A DNA stretch of 64,000 nt from Eustoma russellianum (lineage: Eukaryota; Streptophyta; Magnoliopsida; Gentianales; Gentianaceae). Of this stretch, positions 32,603-44,059 are shown in pieces (within the stretch, counting starts at the first letter, position 1; the number at the start of each line of letters is the position of its first letter). The DNA is taken from contig AP025075.1 of NCBI GenBank assembly GCA_036186865.1, positions 18,691,071-18,755,070 of the forward strand, in the 5' to 3' direction. A program made the position numbers and the translations under genes. The notes under the pieces were generated by a model. It saw only the letters and a list, made by a program, of their open reading frames with translations, was not told the DNA's origin and did not search any database.

Positions 32603-34543
32603 CATCATAATCATCATCCATACCTAGTATATCCCAGCGACAGAAAAAGCTATCGCTATGGTCTGGAGAGGGTAAGTGGTAGGCAAACAATACCTCTGTC
32701 CCAAGGGATAGAGAGTCTGGCCTAGGGCACATACACTAACAATCTCCCACTTGCACTAGGCCTACAAATATCTGAGACCCATAGATCTGGTGTGCTAATC
32801 ATGCTTGACCCGTGAGAGAGGCTTAGTCAATGGATCCGCTATGTTATCGTTTGTGTCAACTTTGCATATCTTGACATCTCCTCTATCGATGATGTCTCGA
32901 ATGAGATGGTAGCGTCTGAGTATATGTTTAGATCTCTGATGAGACCTAGGCTCTTTTGCTTGTGCTATGGCACCATTTTGTCACAATAAATGTCCACAGG
33001 ATTTGCAATGCTATGTACCACTCCTAGCTCAGTAATGAACTTCTTCAACCAAACTGCTTCTTTAGCTGCATCTGATGCTGCTATATACTCAGCCTCTGTT
33101 GTAGAATCAGCCACAGTGCTTTGTTTTGAACTCTTCCAACTAACAGCTCCACCATTCAATGTGAATACAAAACCGGACTGCGATCTGAAATCATCTATGT
33201 CGGTTTGGAAGCTAGCATCTGTGTAACCATTTACAACTAACTCGTCATTCAAACCTCCATAAACCAAGAATACCTCTTTAGTCCTTCTGAGGTACTTAAG
33301 AATATTCTTGACAGCTGTCCAGTGACCTTCACCAGGGTCAGCTTGATATCTACTTGTTGTGCTCAATGGATATGAGACATCTGGTCTAGTACATAACATG
33401 GCATACATGATCGATCCTATAGCAGAAGCATAAGGAATTTTATTCATTCGATCTCGCTCATCAGATGTCCGAGGACATTGATTCTTGCTAAGATGAATGC
33501 CATGAGACATAGGCAGGAATCCTTTCTTGGACTCTTGCATGTTGAACCTCTTCAACATTTTATCTATGTATGTACTCTGACTCAAGCCTATTATCCTTTT
33601 AGATCTATCTCTATAGATCTTGATACCAAGGATATAGGTAGCCTCGCCCAAGTCCTTCATTGAAAATGAATTCCCTTACCAAGCCTTAACCTTTTGCAAG
33701 GTAGGGATATCATTCCCAATAAGCAATATGTCATCGACATATAAGACCAGAAAACACTACTGCACTCCCACTAACCATCTTGTAAACACAAGGTTCATCT
33801 TCATTCTTGATGAAACCAAAGTTCTTAACTGTTTCATCAAAACAAAGATTCCAGCTTCGAGATGCTTGCTTCAATCCATAGATGGACCTTTGAAGCTGCA
33901 AACCTTCTTTGAATTCTCAGGATTTACAAAACCCTCAGGTTGTGTCATGTACACATCCTCGAGTAAATTTCCATTAAGGAAAGCAGTTTTGACATCCATT
34001 TGCCATATCTCATAATCATAGTATGTTGCAATGGCAAGGAGAATTCGAATAGACTTAAGCATAGCTACTGGTGAAAAGGTTTCATCATAGTCTATACCAT
34101 GAGTTTGCTTGAAACCTTTAGCCACAAGCCTTGCTTTGTAGGTTTGCACATTTCCATCCATATCAGTTTTCTTCTTGAAAACCAATTTTCAACCAATAGT
34201 CTTAATACCCTCTGGTGGATCAATTAAAGACCAAACTTGGTTATCAAACATGGATTGCATCTCAGAATTCATGGCTCCAAGCCATTTATCTGATTATGGA
34301 CCTGACACAGCTTCCTGATAGGTAGTAGGCTCATCTTGATCTATGAGCATAACTTCACTATCATCAATCACAAGAAATCCGTATCTCTCTGGCTGACGAT
34401 GTATCCTATCAGATCTGCGTTGGACTTGTGTTACATTTTCAGGCTCCACAACTGTTTGTGGTTCTGAAATCGTCTCTAAAGACGGTTCAACGATATCTTG
34501 TGGAACTTGAGTTTCCTCACCCCCGGCTCTATATATACCTGCA
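32603..34543 (-). mobile_element. LINE/copia mosaic insertion with 17-bp target duplication
   Basis: TGGTTTTGTACTATCAT occurs at 32586-32602 and again at 34544-34560. Between them are an RTE-type LINE 3' end with its (ATC)n tail (32603-32718), a copia piece (32719-34518), and a further 25 bp of the same LINE 3' UTR (34519-34543). Compared with LINE copies at 36522 and 56152, about 11 bp of LINE is missing where the copia piece sits. The long target duplication is a LINE signature. Confidence 0.82.
32742..34518 (-). pseudogene. Copia RT and RNase H fragment (Tork/Angela-like)
   Basis: Minus-strand order: integrase-RT linker (VEPENVTQVQRRSDRIHRQP), RT (VYKARLVAKGFKQ-type block, MDVKTAFLNGNL, catalytic YVDDILL near 33735), RT end (SMKDLGEATYILGIKI) and RNase H (YTDASFQTD, SKQSTVADSTTEAEY). 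A 1-base frameshift near 32970 follows the YCDK block, then HTRSMGLRYL, the polypurine tract GTGGGAGAT and the first 23 bases of an LTR (32719-32741). It lacks everything upstream and almost the whole LTR, so it was never an independent insertion in this form. Confidence 0.88.
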
Positions 34544-36521
34544 TGGTTTTGTACTATCATGAAGCTAATATTTCAATTTCTATAATAATCTCTTCTACCA
34601 CATATAAACATAAAGAAAAAAGCATGCATGTATCAAAATGACAAGGAGAGAGTTCTTAGAACACTTCTTAACATAACACCCTTTTGTGTCTACCACTTAA
34701 CATCAAAGTTGAGAAAAATATGATGAAGGTTTCACCTTCTTGACATGCACGACCTATATGGCCTATTGATGATCCAATTTCATCTTGCGTGTCATATTAA
34801 GGTATTATTCTAGGTATGTTTGATGATTCTACTCCAACAAAGTAAACATACATCATCAAATTCTACATGAAAGCATTCTTTTCTTCAACAAATTTATAAT
34901 TTTTTCATTTTTAGTTGCATGCATGATCCAATAGTTAATGATGAGCATACTAAACTTCATTTTAAATTTTCTTGAAGAAACTAGAAAGAATACTTGCCTT
35001 GGAGTACTTGAATCTTACACTAAATGGTGAAAGATTTCTTCTTTGTTTGGCCTTGGGCGGTATACGGCCTTGAAGCCATGTAAAGAGGAAAAGTTAGTTT
35101 CTTTTGTAAGAAAACAAGGTTATGGATATTTTAAGACTTAATCCAAGTAGTTCTTAGCTTGAAATCTTGAAGATTCTCACTTGTCTAGCTAAAGAAACTC
35201 CTCCTACTTCCTGATTGAGGCTCACAGTTCTGGCCTAAAATGGAGGAAAAGATGAAGCTTTTGAGGTGATAGATGGTAGGAACATGTATTAAAAAGACAA
35301 AAGGGTGCTTACTTTGATGTTTATAGGAGTTGAACACTTGGTCCTCATTTGAATGTGGAAGGAATTTCTTTCTCCTTACCTTGGAGTCTCACGGGTGAAG
35401 GAAGAAGGAAATGGAATGAGAAGTCTTGGTTAGTGAGAGAGCGAGAGAGAGGCTTGGCATGTAAATGGAATAAGAATTTCGGAAAGGGTTGTATTTTTAA
35501 GTCCTATTGTCTTGAGTTGGCCGAAATTACAAGATGGCCAAGTGAGAACTTAAATCATGAGTCGTGTGTGGTGAGGAGAAAAAAAAGTTTGCATGAAACT
35601 TGATTGGGAAGTACTCTTCCAAGTTGTAAGATATGTAATGATGAAAAGGCTAAGAAGAGAAGAAATAGAAAAGATTGAGTGAAATTTCATGCATGAGTGG
35701 TGATTGGATGAATCACTTCAAGGCAAGAAAAGAAGAAGGTAATATAACAAATGAAATAATAAGATTAAATCTTCTATTCTCCTCATGCCTCAGCTGAAAC
35801 TCCCATTAATAGGTTAAGGAGATTCCTTTTCTTATCGTGTGTTGGAGAAAGGAATAATATTAGTGTGGTAAGGTAATTTTTTATCTTGCATGAATTATGA
35901 TTGGTTGAGTGGAAGTATGTAAAAGTCTAAAATGGTTATTCTACTTCCTAGCCTTGGCCGAATTTTTGCATGGAAGAAGGTAATTGATGAAAATTCTTGG
36001 TTTAAGTGATGGTGGAAGAAAAAGATTTTTGTATGCAATATGAGAGGGGATTGTCTTACATCTTGTAAGACTTGTAATGATGACACTATTTAGAAAATAT
36101 TAGGAGGAAAAGGATTTTCATGTCTTACTTTCTTCATTTAGCTGAAATTATGCTTAATGGAATGTATGATTAAATTTTCTTAGGTTGGAAAAAATAGTGG
36201 AAGAAGTGACATTAAATTATATTGATGGTTTACTTTGCTTGTGTAAGGTTATGTAAGAGTGGGAGATGGAAGATTGATTGGAATTAAAAGACAATTTTCT
36301 TTGTTTTTACTTGCTAGGCCAAAATCTAGGATGGTGGAAGGCTATGGTCATCATTCTTGGGTTAGTAAACTAATGGAGAAGGAAAATTTTGCTTTGCATG
36401 TATTTTGATTGGTAGCCATTCTTACATGTGTAAGAATGATAATGACGAAAGAAAACCAAAGAAAGAAAATAAAATAAGTAGTAAGGGTTATAAGGCATGC
36501 ATGGCTAAAGTGTGGAGATAG

Positions 36522-38286
36522 CATCATCATCATCATCATCCGGACCTAGTATATCTCCACGACAGCAAAAGCTATCGTTAGGGTCTGGGGAGGGTAAGTG
36601 GTAGGCAGTCAATACCTCTATCCCAAAGCATAGAGAGTCTGCTTCCAGTGAGACCCCCGGCTCTATATGTACCTGCATAAATGCCATAATAATAGATCTG
36701 CTGTGCTAGTGTGTTAGTGAGGAAATTCAAGAAATACAAAGAAAAGACTTTCAGACATTAAAATACACATCACGTGTATATGTACATGTAATGTAAACAC
36801 CGGTATAACATATGCAACCAGTGGAAAGTCAATCTAAAGTGTAGATAGTGTCTACGCCTATCTATGTCCCTAAAATATACTCTAAATTGTCCCTATATAT
36901 GACCTATACCTCGTTAACCTTAATCTTATGTCTTCATGAACTCCTATCCTGGACCATGTCCTCAGGAGGTGCAAATCTAGTAGGTCGTGCTTAATCTGCT
37001 CATCCCAAGTCAGTTTGGGCATGCTTTACTCCTATTCTCCTCTACAATGAGGCTTTCAATTGCTCTGACCGACGCCGTTGTTTGTCTCCGCTTGACATGC
37101 CCAAACCCATCTCATTCTTCCCTCCCTTATCTTATCTGCTATACTAGCCACGCTTAACCTTTCTTGAAACACCTCGTTTCTGATCCGGTCTAGCCTTGTA
37201 TGCCCACACATCCAACTCAACATCTTCATCTCTGCCACTTCCATCTTCTGTATTGCGATGTCTTGATGGCCCAGCAGTCTGTCCCGTATAGCATTACCGG
37301 TCACACTGCCACCCTATAAAATTTTCCCTTTAATTTAGTTGGGAAATTTTTGTCACACAGAACCCCTGAGGCAGCCCTCCATCTACACCAACCTGATTGA
37401 ACTCGATATGCTACATCACTATCTATGTCGCCATTCTGCTGCACAAATGATCCTAGGTACTTGAACTTACTTACTTGTGGTACCACTTGACCATCGATGG
37501 TGAGCTGGCTATCCTCACAATCTGCTACGCTGCTGAAGTCGTAGTGCAGACTAATCGGTCTAAGACAGGCTAATCTTTAAGCCTTTTCTCTCTAAAACAC
37601 CTCTCCACTGCTCTACTCTCATACTCGGGGTATGTCTACTTTCTACGACTAATACAATATCGTCAGCAAAAAGCATACACCACAGAACTGCCTCCTGTAT
37701 CGGCTTTGAGAACTTGTCAAGGACAACTGCAAAAAGAAATGGGCTCAACACAGACCCTTCATGGAGACTGATCTCCACCAGAAGAAGTCCGTATTCCCCA
37801 CAGGCGTACGAACGGTTGTTTTTGTCCTAGCATACATATCTCTAATTATGTCTACATACTTCATAGGGATCCCTCTTGCATCCAGACTATCCCCATATCA
37901 GGCTACGTGGCACACTATCATACGCTTTTCAATATCGATGAAAACCATATGTGAATCGCGCTTCTTCTCCCTATACTTCTCCATTAATCTTCCTGAGAAT
38001 GTGTATTGCTTCGTAGTTGACCTTCCTGTCATAAAACCAAATTGGTTCACCTTAACCTGAGTTTCTCTCCTAATTTGAGTTTCGATTACTCTCTCCCATA
38101 ACTTCATAGTATGGCTTAGCAACCTAATTCCTCTATAGTTCCCACAACACTGCGCGTCTCCTTTGTTCTTATATAGGGGACCACGACACTCTTTCTCCAC
38201 TCATCTGACATCTTCATTTTTTTGTAAATATGGTTGAACAGATTAGTTAGACATTGAACCCCTTCCTCTCCTAAAATACTTCCACG
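36522..38286 (-). mobile_element. LINE 'b': 5'-truncated RTE-type LINE
   Basis: The 3' end lies at 36522-36540 with a (CAT)n tail, followed by a 3' UTR matching that of LINE J. Minus-strand coding remnants run to 38200. It stops at 38286 inside the RT region. RTE-clade LINEs end in short tandem repeats rather than poly(A), which fits. No clear target duplication was found. Confidence 0.82.
37056..38200 (-). pseudogene. LINE 'b' RT fragment
   Basis: RT palm blocks: VNQFGFMTGRSTTKQ, HMVFIDIEKR, EGSVLSPFLFAVVLD, then the catalytic FADDIVLV (intact) near 37650. The C-terminal block follows (SKFKYLGSFVQQNGDID, VAEMKMLSWMCGHTR, RNEVFQERL). Frameshifts at about 37900 and 37310 and several stops are present. 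LINE J is a longer relative in which the FADD motif is altered. Confidence 0.85.
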
Positions 38287-38609
38287 TGCAAGACACGCTT
38301 GTCTTGCATGGGGATGGGCGGGTTAAGGTAAATAGTGGGGTATAATTACCACTTTAGCTTGCTTTATTTCTTCATGGTTAATTTTTCATTTTTCCTTTTA
38401 GTTAATTCCTAAATAAAATTTGTACTACCCGTTTATATGCGTTATTGGTTAGTCTTGCACCAATTAAGTTAATTCTTTGTAGTTTTTTAGATTTTATTTA
38501 GGTAACTTATACATATTATATCGAGTGCAGTACGACAGTCACACTTAAATCTGTTGTGCTTTCCCTTGGTCTTCTTTATCCCGTAATCAGGGGATGTGGG
38601 TTTGTAACA

Positions 38610-39555
38610 CGGGATCTCCGTCAGAACACATCACCGTTAGAACATGTACTTATGTCTTATGTTGTACATGTACTATATGGGGAATCATTCGCTATGTCGT
38701 ACGGTATTATTTTTATGCAAGTGCTATAGCCATGATGAAATGTTATGTCTTCATGTTTATGAAATGCCATGTCATGTTTATAATTTACGAAATGTTATGT
38801 TATGCATGTTATGGAGAAGTCATGTTATATTTTCATGAAAAGCCATGTTTTATGTCTCACATATTGACCAGGTTACCTTAGGATATTTTTAGAATATCCT
38901 GAAGTTTATGATGTTGTTAGGATGATCAAGGTAGAAATTATACATGAAGTGTAGTTATATAAACTTATGACCTTAGTTAAGAATGGATCAGAATCTAAGT
39001 ATGGACATTTGTGTGATGTTATGGACTTAGGTAGAAGACTTATGTTTCTTATGTTATAATGTAAATTCTTGTATAACATGTTACTTATTATGTTATGTGC
39101 TGTCACTTTATTCGTTAAACATAGACATGTTTTATTGTGTTCCTTATTATGATTATCCTTACTTTACTACCCGTCTCCCCATGCGTGATCCACATGACGT
39201 ATCTAGTAGGACTACTTGTTGGACGATTACGTTTTATCGCTCATACTTGCCTTAATCACTTGCAGAGGACAGGGTCCTTGAGATTGGATTTATAGATGAC
39301 GAGCCTCACGTAGACTACCCGTGAGAGAGTTGCATGCAGAGCTTTGCTTTTGAGAGACATCGGATATTTTGGACTTGTACTACTTATGACGATTTGTATG
39401 TTATTGCATGCCGTATGTTTATCTTTACGTCGCTTCCGCTATATCGATTCATGTTTCATGTCGACATGTACATGTATGTAACGATGTCTTGACTTCTCGT
39501 AGTAGAATACGGCAAGTGCACTGGGCCTAAACCCTAGTTTCGGGCAGGGTGTACA
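38610..39555 (+). repeat. LTR remnant F (Tekay-type, 3' end)
   Basis: Ends CAGGGTGTACA at 39555. The last 65 bp contain CTTCTCGTAGTAGAATAC and GCAAGTGCAC, matching the U5 ends of D and I. The upstream GATGACGAGCCTC/CTACCCGTGAG block (39296-39325) matches element 1's LTR near 6550-6580. The left part is cut by D. No coding domain was recognised. Confidence 0.65.
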
Positions 39556-39786
39556 GAGATGGCCGGCTGGGGTATTAGGGTATGGAGGTGGCCTTCGATT
39601 TAATGTAGGGTGTAGGGTTAGAAGTTTTTGTTTAGGGTTATATACATATATATATATATATATAATATTGCCATTTAAATTAATCATATAGGATTGGAAT
39701 CTATCCTATATTACTATTCCAATCTAATTTAATTTAGGATAACATATACTCTATCATCATTATTTTCCTTTTCAAAAGGTACCGGT
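39556..39786. other. Unclassified spacer, probably lipoxygenase intron
   Basis: AT-rich sequence with a (TA)n microsatellite at 39640-39664. It lies between LTR remnant F and the first lipoxygenase exon remnant and shows no gene of its own. Confidence 0.4.
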
Positions 39787-41205
39787 TGTAACAATCCTGA
39801 TGCCGATGAAGGTAAAGCGAGGCCTGCTCTTGGAGGCCAAGAATTTCCTTATCGTAGACGACGCAGGACAGGTCGCCCTTGCACTGAGAAAGGTATGATA
39901 TTACTTACACCTTAATATAAGTTTTAGTTAGTCAATGAGGTTTTAATACCTTATTATAAAGATAACATGTTGCCGGAGTTCTTTAAAAGAAAACCGAGTT
40001 CTTGAATAGAAAATCGGCAACATGTGTTTTAAACAAGAACACGTTGACCGTACTAAGATCTAATGTCGTGTTAACTCATATTTATGACTAAATAATAAAA
40101 TTGAAAAAATTTCATAACGTTAATGCAATATCATGTTGTCGATTTTAAAATATCAAGTTTTGCACATGAAGTAACTTATGCATGATCTAACTATCATATA
40201 GCTAAGGGTGAATTTGTATAACGAAATCATAAGATTTTGAACCTGCCCTATGCTCCAACTCCATTTATCATTTTCATTTTCGGATTCAACTCCCCTTTTT
40301 GTGGGCACCTTTGCATTCAAGTCTGTAACTATATACTTCTTATATTTTAAAAATATTGTCTTAGTTTTTATTTAATTAATCCCAGAAAGATTGTCCATTT
40401 TTCAACAATAAGAATATTTTAGTCGACAAAGTTTATACATTACTTATTAATTAGCACTTATGTACTTAATTTCTCTAGTTACATGAATTACTCAACTAAG
40501 CGTAGAATATGATTAGTGTTCTAAATAGTTTAATTTTCTTAAATTACACTGAAATTAAACTTGGATAATACTTCGCGGAGGGAATATTAGATAAGTACAA
40601 AAGTTACAAACTTATGTGAAGAGTCTCTAAAACAGCTACACATTGTACTTTTGTGATCAATATTGAATAACTATTATACATCTTAATAATTTTTCTCCTT
40701 AAATAGACAGCGTAAACATATAACATCTTATTAAGCAATAAGATATACACAAACAAAAGAGATTGACGTGTTATAAAGGTAAAATACACTTAAAATAAGT
40801 GTCTAACTTTATTAAACCTACTTTTTTTATTAGTTACTGAAGAACTGTGGTAATGAAGAATTTTAGTTGCTGTAGTTTAATGGAAACCCAGAATATATGC
40901 AATCATGCAGATTCATCATCAGAATCAAGAAGTGGAGATGTGTACGTACCAAGAGATGAAGCATTCTCAGAAGTGAAAAGGTTTTACTTTCTCAGCAAAT
41001 ACTCTGTACTCAGTGCTTCATGCAGTTGTACCCTCCATTCAGGGTGTAATTGAAGATGCAAATATTGGATTCCCACATTTCACGGCTATAGAAACAATAT
41101 TCAACCAAGGACTCGTCCTACCATTTTAACAAATCAAAATCCTTCTTGACGTATTGCCAAGGCTTGCTCAAAGCTTTTCTTTTTCCTTCAAGCTCTAGCT
41201 AGTGA
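39787..41205 (+). pseudogene. LOX: Plant lipoxygenase remnant (two exons)
   Basis: Exon A (to 39892) encodes ARPALGGQEFPYRRRRRTGR, the signature before the catalytic domain of plant lipoxygenases. GT at 39893 and AG at 40909-40910 bound a 1018-bp intron, and the split Asp codon joins in phase. Exon B (from 40911) encodes SSSESRSGDVYVPRDEAFSE, then after a 1-base insertion near 40982 continues as TFSANTLYSVLHAVVPSIQ and GFPHFTAIETIFNQGLVLP. A stop and a faint VLPRLAQ block follow. Lipoxygenases add oxygen to polyunsaturated fatty acids; 13-type enzymes feed jasmonate synthesis. The iron-binding domain is absent, so this is a dead fragment. The sequence resembles chloroplast 13-lipoxygenases, but the subtype is not certain. 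Confidence 0.87.
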
Positions 41206-41925
41206 GTCCATAATTGTCATTACCGTACCAATTAGGCCTTTGTCCGAAACTTTGCAATGGTTTAAAATATTAGTGGTTAGAAAAAGTACATAAAGTATTT
41301 TAAAATATGTTCCAAATTTATATAAACATATGTACGAAGTCTAGTGGAGAAAAAAGTGCAACATAAAATGGATCCGTTCAGACCATACCCTAAGTTCAAG
41401 GTTCAGCATGTCTCCTTAACTTGAGTTTAAAGCTGGGGTCGTCGAATTTTGAAGAAGACCAAATGTTCGGTGGTTTTGATCGAACATTCGGTTGATGAAT
41501 TCTGAGTTCGGCGACATAGTTCAGATAGATTGGAGGCTAGCCGTACATTGGTGATATTTGTTTGACCGTTCAGCGACATAGTTTGACAACTTCATAGCAT
41601 GCTATCTTTTCATGAAATGATACAACTGTTGCATCTTGATGTAAGTAATAACTCTTTAGGATCTACAAATCTATGCCTTCACATTCAGAATCATTTCATA
41701 ATAACTAAAAGATGATGTTTAGTGGAAGCGTGCCTTTCTTCATGGTTCGATGAGCGGGAAGCGACTTTGATGAGAAAAAATTTCAACTTTCATGTAGACA
41801 ACTCTTTACCTTGAATGTAGATTTCTCTCTATTAAACCTCAACTTTAATGTCTATTTTGATGGATAAGTAAAACCATGACCAGGTGAAAAGAGAACCTCC
41901 ATCCATATTTGTAGATAAACGAAGG
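41206..41925. other. Unclassified sequence between lipoxygenase remnant and LTR G
   Basis: No domain, repeat family or RNA gene was recognised. It may include further decayed lipoxygenase intron. Confidence 0.35.
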
Positions 41926-42143
41926 TGTTTGAGAAATCAGGGTTTTGAGAGATTTGAAAATACATGATTTAAATGTTACGTTGGTTTACGCAATGAATGA
42001 ATAAGTGTTACTTGATATATGTGCATGATAAATGCTTTACATATTTTATATATACTGTTTTCGTACTAACGTGCCATGAAGCATTAAAGCTTACATCATA
42101 TGGCAAACATTGTTGTCTTTATACTAATTTCAGGTGCCATGAT

Positions 42144-42202
42144 AAATGAACTAAACTAGTTCATTTAATGAAGAGCTTAAGGAGATGAACTTACTAGTTC
42201 AT
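42144..42202 (+). repeat. Paired palindromes, copy in LTR G
   Basis: AAATGAACTA-AAC-TAGTTCATTT at 42144-42166 is a perfect inverted repeat. ATGAACT-TACT-AGTTCAT at 42185-42202 is the second. Confidence 0.82.
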
Positions 42203-42300
42203 TAATTAAATTACTCAAGGAAATATATTTGGAAACAACTACTTGGCAACATATTTGGAATGTAAAGCCTTCTTTCCATACTACTACACACGCCATATAT

Positions 42301-44059
42301 ATTTTTTTTTTATATAAAGATGATATATATTGGAAAATCCTCACCTGTGGCGGAGGAAAACCATATTACAATAATTCAGCATAAGAAAATAGATAATGGA
42401 GTGAGCTAATGAGTTTCAACTCCAATCATATATGATATGTCGCATTAAACCTTACCAAGTAAAAACCACCCTTGTGGATAAAACCTTTGCGAAGGGAAAA
42501 AACGTTGCATATTTATATGCTTGGAGCGATGAGAGAATAAAGTTGAAGATGAAATTTTAACATAAGCGAAATACAATCTCTGTGTGTCGAGGAAGATACG
42601 GGTAGATCTAGTGAAACACTGAGCTGATGATAAAGTAATTCCAGGAAAATCAATTGAAATTTGCCATCGTGATGCAGCCAAGGCAGAAGGATGCTCCGTT
42701 TGAGATGATGATGCCGCAAAAGTGAGAATCTTGTCCAAGTACAGCAGAATGCCACAGGAAGGCAGAGTAATCCAGTCCGGCGCATATACTCCAGTCCTGT
42801 CCAGCGCATATAATGCAGAGTGATATGTTCAGTGAAGCAGAGAATGTCCACTAAGCATATAATTCAGTCCAGCGTACCTCAGTACCAAACATGCAAGTAG
42901 ACGTCAGTATCTTATAAACAGGGCACAAAGAAGTAATAAGTCTTAAAAAGCACATACCCATGTCGTCTTGATTCAAAAAGAACCAAAGCGACATCCAGAA
43001 TGCAATGTAGTGCCCGTAAGCCAATGTGATGAAAAAAATATGATGAAATGAGAGACGCACCAAGGTTGCTTGTGTCAAATGAAAACACAAGCAACAAAAA
43101 AGATGTATAGCCAACACCTTGTGAGACATCATCAATGACGTATAGCTGTCAGCTGCAGGTCCAAGTGCATTGCCCCCGAACCTTCAGTAGGAAGTTCCTG
43201 AAGAGCCTGATAATTTGAAAGCCAGCTGCTCTATATCCATATCGTGCTAATAAATGAGCAGCAGTGTTCGCTTCCATTGGACAATGCTGAATGGTGGATT
43301 GATTAAGAGATAAGAACATGGTTGCGCGACGAATATCTTCCGCTAGTACTCCCGTAATCCTCCAAGAGTCCATGAACAAGGACAGAAGGGATTTTGCAAT
43401 CTGTTTCAATAATGATGTTATTATATTCCCTTGCATAGTAGATCAAAGCTAGTGTAAGGGTCATAAGTTCCACACACAATGGAGTATACATAGGAAATGC
43501 GAAGCAAATAGCTGAAATTAGTTGACCATGTTCTCTTCTCAGAATGGCTCCACCAGCTGCCTGAGATCATCCCACTGTTGCATCAACGTTTTAACTTGAG
43601 TTTTTCTGAAGGTGCAATTCCCAGTGTACGAGCCTAATTCTCTTTGTGCGTAATGCAGGCAAAAAGTGAAGGTCGACAAGATGTGGCATTGTCATTGCAA
43701 ACTTTTTTCCATTCATTGCTGCACACCATGTATAGACAGTGGTTCGTACCTTATCAGTAGTCTGGCATAGACAAAGTTTTCTTATCCAAAACGTGTTGCT
43801 GCATATCTTTCCATATTATCCAGTCACAATCGATGGCACTACGGCTCGCAGTTGCCCAATCATGGTAGTTTGATTAGCTATACGCCACCAATGATATAGA
43901 TGGCCTTTAATTGTATTACTGCGTGGCATAAGACATTAAAAAATCACAGATATTTCCACCCATAATGGCTGTATCCGCGGACAGCTGAGAAAACATGACT
44001 CTTGGAAATCAGAGTACAATCCACAAAATGCACATTGTGAGGGAAGTATTGCGAGCCAA
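42301..44059 (-). mobile_element. 5'-truncated L1-type LINE in LTR G
   Basis: Plus-strand poly(T) at 42302-42310 marks the poly(A) tail of a minus-strand insertion. ACACACGCCAT at 42286-42296 and 44060-44070 is the target duplication, extendable with one mismatch. The content is the end of an L1-type ORF2 (zinc-binding zf-RVT and RNase H-like domains). The RT proper is missing. Confidence 0.78.
43149..44045 (-). pseudogene. L1 ORF2 C-terminus: zf-RVT and RNase H-like domain
   Basis: Minus-strand SQCAFCGLYSDFQESCFLSC (about 44035-43970) is the zf-RVT C-x2-C pattern with downstream Cys. Further down, GGAILRREHGQLISAICFAF, CVELMTLTLALIYYARE and NNIIIETDCK form the plant RNase H-like domain, with the usual Asp/Glu replaced or frame-broken in places. 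EANTAAHLLARYG is the usual closing block. Stops and frame changes occur near 43300-43400 and 43600. Confidence 0.72.

Larger units (their letters stand above)
30357..38609 (-). mobile_element. Element D: Tekay-type element, 5' LTR and start of gag
   Basis: On the minus strand: an LTR from 38609 (TGTTACAAACCC) to 30817 (GGGGCGCTACA), a perfect Met-tRNA primer site, then the first 77 or so codons of gag, cut by E. The LTR is related to that of I. It is inserted in LTR remnant F, flank CGGGA at 38610-38614. The rest lies beyond E, left of the window. Confidence 0.82.
30817..38609 (-). repeat. 5' LTR of element D, with two LINE-related insertions
   Basis: The 7.8-kb span becomes roughly 4.1 kb after removing 32603-34560 and 36522-38286. 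Blocks recur in the LTRs of I (for example the tract after 32560 matches 50690-50760). No gene was recognised in 31084-32580 or 34561-36520. Confidence 0.78.

Noticed and set aside
32990..33226. Plus-strand open frame over the copia fragment
   Set aside because: It is the antisense shadow of the minus-strand RNase H domain.
42445..42851. Minus-strand open frames as a separate small gene
   Set aside because: They lie in the 3' part of the truncated L1 copy between RNase H and the poly(A) tract and show no recognisable domain.
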